10,962 nt of DNA, taken from positions 1 to 10,962 of the forward strand of contig SBHI01000075.1 in NCBI GenBank assembly GCA_006226225.1. Reading direction: 5' to 3'. This DNA is from Alphaproteobacteria bacterium. GTDB taxonomy: Bacteria; Pseudomonadota; Alphaproteobacteria; Micavibrionales; CSBR16-224. Position 1 is the first letter of the stretch; each line of letters opens with the position of its first letter. Under the pieces are notes generated by a model, which saw nothing but the letters and a program-made list of their open reading frames with translations, was not told where the DNA came from and ran no database searches. A program made the position numbers and the translations under genes. Shown here in pieces: positions 7,218 through 10,962 of the stretch.

Positions 7218-7246
7218 ATTATAGCGCAGCAGGATGCTGACGTCAT
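7218..7246 (-). promoter_or_regulatory. Sigma-70-type promoter for mgtE
   Basis: On the minus strand, ATGACG (7246-7241, 4 of 6 to the consensus -35) is followed after 17 bases by a perfect TATAAT (7223-7218). The predicted start is near 7211, giving a leader of about 45 bases that contains the hairpin and ribosome binding site. An 8-base palindrome TGACGTCA (7238-7245) overlaps the -35 element and could be an operator half, though so short a palindrome may be chance. Confidence 0.55.
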
Positions 7247-7272
7247 GCAAGAATAGTTGTTTTGACAGGGGA

Positions 7273-7293
7273 AATATATCGGCGCAATATATT
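7273..7293. repeat. Inverted repeat in the divergent intergenic region, possible operator
   Basis: AATATAT and ATATATT form a perfect 7-bp dyad around the 7-base spacer CGGCGCA. It lies between the start of mgtE and the permease-propeller gene, just after a TTGACA at 7262-7267. The dyad has the size of a transcription factor site, but the arms are A/T only, so it could be chance in an AT-rich promoter region. Confidence 0.3.
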
Positions 7294-7302
7294 CTGCGGT
7301 GA

Positions 7303-7311
7303 TGATATATA
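7303..7311 (+). promoter_or_regulatory. Possible extended -10 element for the permease-propeller gene
   Basis: TGATATATA fits an extended -10 pattern (TGn followed by TATATA, 4 of 6). Transcription would begin near 7318, leaving about 20 bases that hold AAGGCAGGA ahead of the ATG. The TTGACA at 7262 is too far upstream to pair with it, and no -10 lies at 16-18 bases from that TTGACA, so the promoter is not settled. Confidence 0.25.
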
Positions 7312-7338
7312 AATTTCATTTATTTCCAAGGCAGGAAC

Positions 7339-10300
7339 ATGATTGATCGGGCGCGAATAAAACCATTTGTACTTTTGCTGTTTGCAGCTGTCCTTCTCCT
7401 GCTGCATTTCTGGACAACATCGCGCTATCCTTCCCTGAATGCAAAGGCGGTTCTGGCGGCCTCCGCACCTTTATCCAGCTTGGGCTTCCATCCGGTGTTT
7501 GAAATTAAACCGGATTTTCCGTTCTGGAAAAAAGTGCTGCTGGATACGTTGAACTGGATGGATACCAATCGCAAAGGCATGACATTTGCCTTTTTATTCG
7601 GTGCGTTTTTGCTGGCGATGCTGCCGCTGCTGCGCAGCATCCGCTTTAAAAACGGTTTTGCCGGGAGCCTGTTGGGACTGGGAGTTGGCGCACCGCTTGG
7701 GGTTTGCGTCAATTGTGCCGTGCCGATCTCGAAAGCTGTACGCGATGCGGGGGCAAGCCTGCAAACCGCGCTGGCCGTGTTGATCGCCTCTCCGACGATG
7801 AATGTGGTGGTCGTGCTGATGATGTTTACGATTTTTCCTGTCTATGTCGGTTTAACGAAAATTCTTCTGACACTGTTTTTTATTCTGGTGATGATTCCGC
7901 TGGCCTGCCGCGTTTGTTTCAAAAAAGAAACGGCAGCGGAAGCTGTGCCGCCGACAGATGGTAAGGGTTTGAAACTGGATTTTCTTGCACCGGAGGAAGG
8001 CGAATTCCGGACATGGTCTTCAGCTTTTTTATGGGCAGTGAAAAGCTATTTCAAAAGCCTGTTCTTTCTTTTAAAGACGATTTTGCCGCTGATGATCTTG
8101 TCGGGTTTTCTGGGCACATTACTGGTAACGGTTGTGCCCTGGGACAGTTTCAGCGGGCTGGGGGATGAAACGCATTTTGGAAAAATGCTGCTGGTGATGC
8201 TGGCGCTGGCGGGATTGGGGGCGTTTTTGCCGTCACCGATTGCCTTTGATGTCATTATGTCCTCGGTATTGTTACAGGCGGGAGTGCCGCTGCAATATGT
8301 CGCGGTGATGTTGTTCACATTGGGAACATTCAGTATTTACGCCTTTTTGATTATCTGGCGCTTTGTGTCTTTTCGTGTGGCCTGTTTCCTGTTTGGCATG
8401 ACGATGGCGCTGGGCATGACACTGGGATTGATTGCGATGCATTTTGATACCGCGACCATCGGAAATGCGGCGCGTGTGGTTGTCGAAAAATCCGTCCAGA
8501 CCGAAATGCCGGCACATTTTGACCCTTATATAAAGCGCAGTGACAAGGCACTACCCTATGATGGGATTAAGGAGAAAATAACGCCGCTGATTTTTGATGC
8601 TCTGCCGGAAACTGCGATAACTGCGAATACGGATCATCTGGCGGTGACATATGCAGATTTTACACGGGTGGAAAAAACAGCGTGGAAAGATTTTTTTGCC
8701 GGATTGGACGGTGAGGAAATCGGTATCACACAGCCCTACCGTTTGTCTTATATGCTGGGGCTGCCGCAGAACCTTGCCCTGAACACGATGTCGGTTGCGG
8801 CGGGTGATGTGCATAATGACGGCCATCCTGATTTGCTGTTAATGGGTGACACTGAAACCGTCCCGAATGTGATACTTTACGCGAATACCGGTGCGGGTTT
8901 TTTGCGGCAGGATCTGCCTTTGCCGGACGGCTTAACGGATGTCGTGCTGGTTGCCCTTGCAGATCTGGACGGGGATGATTGGCTGGACGTCATATTTACG
9001 GCTAATAGCGGTGCAAACTACGTCATATATAATGACAATGGCAGTTTTAAAGAAGAAAACTTGCAAAGCCTCGGGCCGGATAAAGACGGCGTGACGATGC
9101 ATATCAGCTTTGCCGATATTGCCCAAAACGGACGGCTGGATATGTTTCTGGGTAATTGGAGCACAGGGCCGAATTATATTAATGCACCACAGTCCCGCGA
9201 TATGATTCTGCGCGCAACGGACGATCTGCGCAGTTATAACAGTGATGTCATCAGCGGTACGGCTGGTGAAACCATGACGGCGCAATTCGCCGATTTTAAC
9301 AATGACGGCAATCTCGATCTGTATATCGGTCATGACTATATCATGGATTCATTTTCCGATCGCGTGTTGCTGGGTGACGGAGCAGGCGGGTTCACAGCCG
9401 CAGGAGAAGAGTTCAATCAAAACTTTTCGGGTGCCCGCTCGACGATGGTGATTGACGGCGGCGATATTGATAACGATTTGCAGCCTGAATATTACATCGG
9501 ACAGATTGCCTATATGACGGCACATGATTCCGTCTCTGCGGCGGCGAAAAAACGCATCACGCATGACCGTTTGTGTGCTTTACAAGGTCTGTCCGGTGAA
9601 GCATTGCAAACATGCCGCAAGGAGGTCACGTTCCGGACGGCGCTGGTGCGCGCGGCGAATTTTGTCACAGATGCCTGCGCTGTGCTGACAGACGAAGATG
9701 AGAAAAATGCCTGTCTGACCCATCTGGTCAATTACCGTACCCGCTGTGTGCCTGCGGAATATACGGCAGGCATGGTACAGAAACTACCGCCGGATATGAT
9801 TGCCGGAGCGGCGGATGCGGCATCGCCGCGCTATATGCGTTTCTGTGAATTTGTGCAGAAAGCGCATCAGGTAAAAGAAAGTAAAGCCGATAAAACCCTG
9901 CGCGTCGCCGCATTGCTGAAGGCCGGTAATGATGATGACAGTAATATTCTACTGAAACGGCGGCAGGATGGCGGCTTTGCCGATACTGCGCCGGAAAGCG
10001 GTATAGGTTTTGGCGGCTGGACATGGAATGCGCGCTTTGCCGATCTGGATAATGACGGCTGGCAGGATTTGTTTATCGTCAACGGCTTTGCGGCATCCCC
10101 CAATCTGGATCATGCATTGTTTTATCACAATAACGGTGACGGCACATTTACCGAAGCCGGAAAAGATTTCGGGCTGACGGGGTACGGCTATACTGCGGCT
10201 TACAGTTATCTGGATCTGAATAATGACGGTGCGCTGGATATCATCACTGTACCAACGGATGCGCCGGTGCGCGTGTATTTAAATGAGCACGGTATTGAGA

Positions 10301-10590
10301 AAAACGCAGTGCAGATCGCGCTGCGTGACCGGAAAACCCGTAACACCCGCGCTCTGGGTGCGAAGATTATCATTACATATCAGGAAAACGGCGTGGAAAA
10401 ACGGCAAATGCGCGAAGTGAAAGGCAGCGGCGGATATAAATCCTATGATCAGCCTATGGCGCATTTCGGACTCGGCACAGCAGAAAAAATCACCGGTATT
10501 GATATTACATGGCCGGATGGCGGCAGCAGCCGTGTTGAGGGCAATTTTGCCGCAGGGCGTGTTTACCGCTTGTCGCGTGTTGCGGAATAG
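7339..10590 (+). CDS. ArsP/DUF318-like permease fused to FG-GAP propeller and ASPIC/UnbV domain
   Basis: This single open frame of 1083 residues has three parts. Residues 1-370 are a polytopic permease like the ArsP_1 (DUF318) family, whose members export metalloids or metals. There are about nine or ten membrane segments, with GVCVNCAVPISKAVRDAGAS (121-140) and ASPTMNVVVV (150-159) in the first half and LPSPIAFDVIMSS (297-309) in the second. CxxC pairs occur at 123/126 and 190/193. After a linker, seven FG-GAP/VCBS repeats (Asp-rich loops near 490, 542, 593, 652, 709, 902, 959) should form a propeller; most keep a Dx(D/N)xDGxxD-type Ca2+ loop. Residues 1004-1078 are ASPIC/UnbV (RALGAKI, REVKGSGGYKS, HFGLG, ITWPDGG). 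A segment with six cysteines (746-836) splits the propeller. The last basic loop WRFVSFR (340-346) precedes the final helix, placing the propeller outside the cytoplasm. AAGG lies 7 bases before the ATG. Substrate and role are unknown. Confidence 0.9.
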   Translation: MIDRARIKPFVLLLFAAVLLLLHFWTTSRYPSLNAKAVLAASAPLSSLGFHPVFEIKPDFPFWKKVLLDTLNWMDTNRKGMTFAFLFGAFLLAMLPLLRSIRFKNGFAGSLLGLGVGAPLGVCVNCAVPISKAVRDAGASLQTALAVLIASPTMNVVVVLMMFTIFPVYVGLTKILLTLFFILVMIPLACRVCFKKETAAEAVPPTDGKGLKLDFLAPEEGEFRTWSSAFLWAVKSYFKSLFFLLKTILPLMILSGFLGTLLVTVVPWDSFSGLGDETHFGKMLLVMLALAGLGAFLPSPIAFDVIMSSVLLQAGVPLQYVAVMLFTLGTFSIYAFLIIWRFVSFRVACFLFGMTMALGMTLGLIAMHFDTATIGNAARVVVEKSVQTEMPAHFDPYIKRSDKALPYDGIKEKITPLIFDALPETAITANTDHLAVTYADFTRVEKTAWKDFFAGLDGEEIGITQPYRLSYMLGLPQNLALNTMSVAAGDVHNDGHPDLLLMGDTETVPNVILYANTGAGFLRQDLPLPDGLTDVVLVALADLDGDDWLDVIFTANSGANYVIYNDNGSFKEENLQSLGPDKDGVTMHISFADIAQNGRLDMFLGNWSTGPNYINAPQSRDMILRATDDLRSYNSDVISGTAGETMTAQFADFNNDGNLDLYIGHDYIMDSFSDRVLLGDGAGGFTAAGEEFNQNFSGARSTMVIDGGDIDNDLQPEYYIGQIAYMTAHDSVSAAAKKRITHDRLCALQGLSGEALQTCRKEVTFRTALVRAANFVTDACAVLTDEDEKNACLTHLVNYRTRCVPAEYTAGMVQKLPPDMIAGAADAASPRYMRFCEFVQKAHQVKESKADKTLRVAALLKAGNDDDSNILLKRRQDGGFADTAPESGIGFGGWTWNARFADLDNDGWQDLFIVNGFAASPNLDHALFYHNNGDGTFTEAGKDFGLTGYGYTAAYSYLDLNNDGALDIITVPTDAPVRVYLNEHGIEKNAVQIALRDRKTRNTRALGAKIIITYQENGVEKRQMREVKGSGGYKSYDQPMAHFGLGTAEKITGIDITWPDGGSSRVEGNFAAGRVYRLSRVAE

Positions 10591-10600
10591 CCGTTAACGG
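10591..10600. repeat. Short palindrome at the convergent gene ends
   Basis: CCGTTAACGG is a perfect 10-base palindrome directly after the TAG of the permease-propeller gene, and it includes the mdh stop codon. No T-run follows on either strand, so it is at most a weak transcription barrier. It is recorded because the two convergent genes are separated by only 3 bases and no other terminator is visible. Confidence 0.3.
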
Positions 10601-10962
10601 CGCGGGCCTGATTTGCGGCCTGATTTCACCTGCGGTGCCGCCGGTTTATCCTGCGGTTCATCCTGGGCCTGCTTTTCAGCTTTGCTGTTGAATGTTGTGG
10701 TCAGCAATGTGCGGACGGCATCGACGGATTTGTCGAATTCTTTTTTCTCTTCCGCCGTCAGTTTGACTTCGACAACTTTCTCGACACCATTCGCACCGAT
10801 AACGGCGGGAACACCGATATACATGTCATCGACGCCGTATTCGCCTTTCAGATGCGCTGCGCAGGGCAGAACGCGTTTTTTGTCTTTCAGATAGCTTTCC
10901 GCCATTTCCACCGCACTGGCGGCAGGAGCGTAATAGGCAGAGCCGTTTTTGAGCAGCCCGAC
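10594..10962 (-). CDS. mdh: Malate dehydrogenase, C-terminal part (N-terminus outside window)
   Basis: The last 122 residues of an NAD-dependent malate dehydrogenase are visible on the minus strand; the gene starts beyond the right edge. The enzyme interconverts malate and oxaloacetate in the citric acid cycle in the cytoplasm. GSAYYAPAASAVEMAESYLK, then KKRVLPCAA, KGEYGVDDMYIGVPAVIG and the EEKKEFDKSVDAV helix match the lactate-dehydrogenase-like type usual in Alphaproteobacteria. Such enzymes normally end a few residues after this helix, at about 320 residues in all. Here about 30 further residues follow, mostly charged or Pro/Ala/Gln (KAEKQAQDEPQDKPAAP), ending in KSGRKSGPRR. The catalytic and NAD-binding parts are not in the window, so their integrity cannot be judged. 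The gene converges on the permease-propeller gene with a 3-base gap. Confidence 0.93.
   Translation of the reverse strand, partial: VGLLKNGSAYYAPAASAVEMAESYLKDKKRVLPCAAHLKGEYGVDDMYIGVPAVIGANGVEKVVEVKLTAEEKKEFDKSVDAVRTLLTTTFNSKAEKQAQDEPQDKPAAPQVKSGRKSGPRR

Noticed and set aside
7167..7319. N-terminal extension of mgtE by 51 residues
   Set aside because: It would cross the predicted promoter and hairpin, has no resemblance to MgtE, and the ATG at 7166 has a good AGGA and gives family length.
7167..7319. M-box (Mg2+) riboswitch upstream of mgtE
   Set aside because: The leader from the predicted start is about 45 bases, far shorter than an M-box (roughly 160 bases), and no multi-stem fold is apparent.
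9541..9903. Possible separate gene or frameshifted insertion inside the propeller gene
   Set aside because: The frame stays open through the region, codon use does not change visibly, and propeller repeats resume in the same frame, so it is a domain insertion rather than an interrupting gene.
8803..10240. Recurring DNA similarity around GATCTGGATAATGACGG-like segments
   Set aside because: These reflect the repeated Asp-rich loops of the FG-GAP/VCBS domains at protein level. They are spaced and diverged like propeller blades, and are not a DNA repeat element.

Overview
The window most likely comes from the chromosome of an alphaproteobacterium of moderate GC content. The best clue is the partial malate dehydrogenase at the right end, which has the lactate-dehydrogenase-like C-terminus usual in that class. 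The genus cannot be fixed from the sequence. There are no RNA genes, insertion sequences, CRISPR arrays or phage genes. It is a compact, transporter-rich region of eight genes.

Left block (+ strand, 1-2405): the 3' end of an unrecognised gene, a membrane-anchored DUF4399 protein and a CorA-type Mg2+ channel. They are spaced 22 and 29 bases apart and look like one operon. The CorA gene runs tail to tail, with an 11-base gap, into the next block.

Middle block (- strand, 7246 down to 2417), in transcription order: an MgtE-type Mg2+ channel, a PapD-like periplasmic chaperone, a small membrane protein and an SLC13-type permease with two TrkA_C domains. A good promoter (ATGACG-N17-TATAAT) precedes mgtE, and a second (ATGACA-N17-TATAAT) lies directly at the start of the chaperone gene. 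The mgtE leader carries a hairpin with a pyrimidine-rich tail. The MgtE protein has alanine where the family's pore aspartate (D432 of the Thermus protein) is expected.

Right block (+ strand, 7339-10590): divergent from mgtE, one 1083-residue gene joins an ArsP/DUF318-like membrane permease to a seven-repeat FG-GAP/VCBS propeller and a C-terminal ASPIC/UnbV domain. A six-cysteine, apparently helical segment interrupts the propeller. This combination is the most unusual item here. The gene ends 3 bases from the convergent mdh gene, whose product has an odd basic/Pro-rich C-terminal tail.

The shared theme is envelope transport, chiefly divalent cations. Two unrelated Mg2+ channel families sit within 5 kb of each other, beside a permease of the metal/metalloid efflux type. 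Any functional link between the blocks is inference from proximity.
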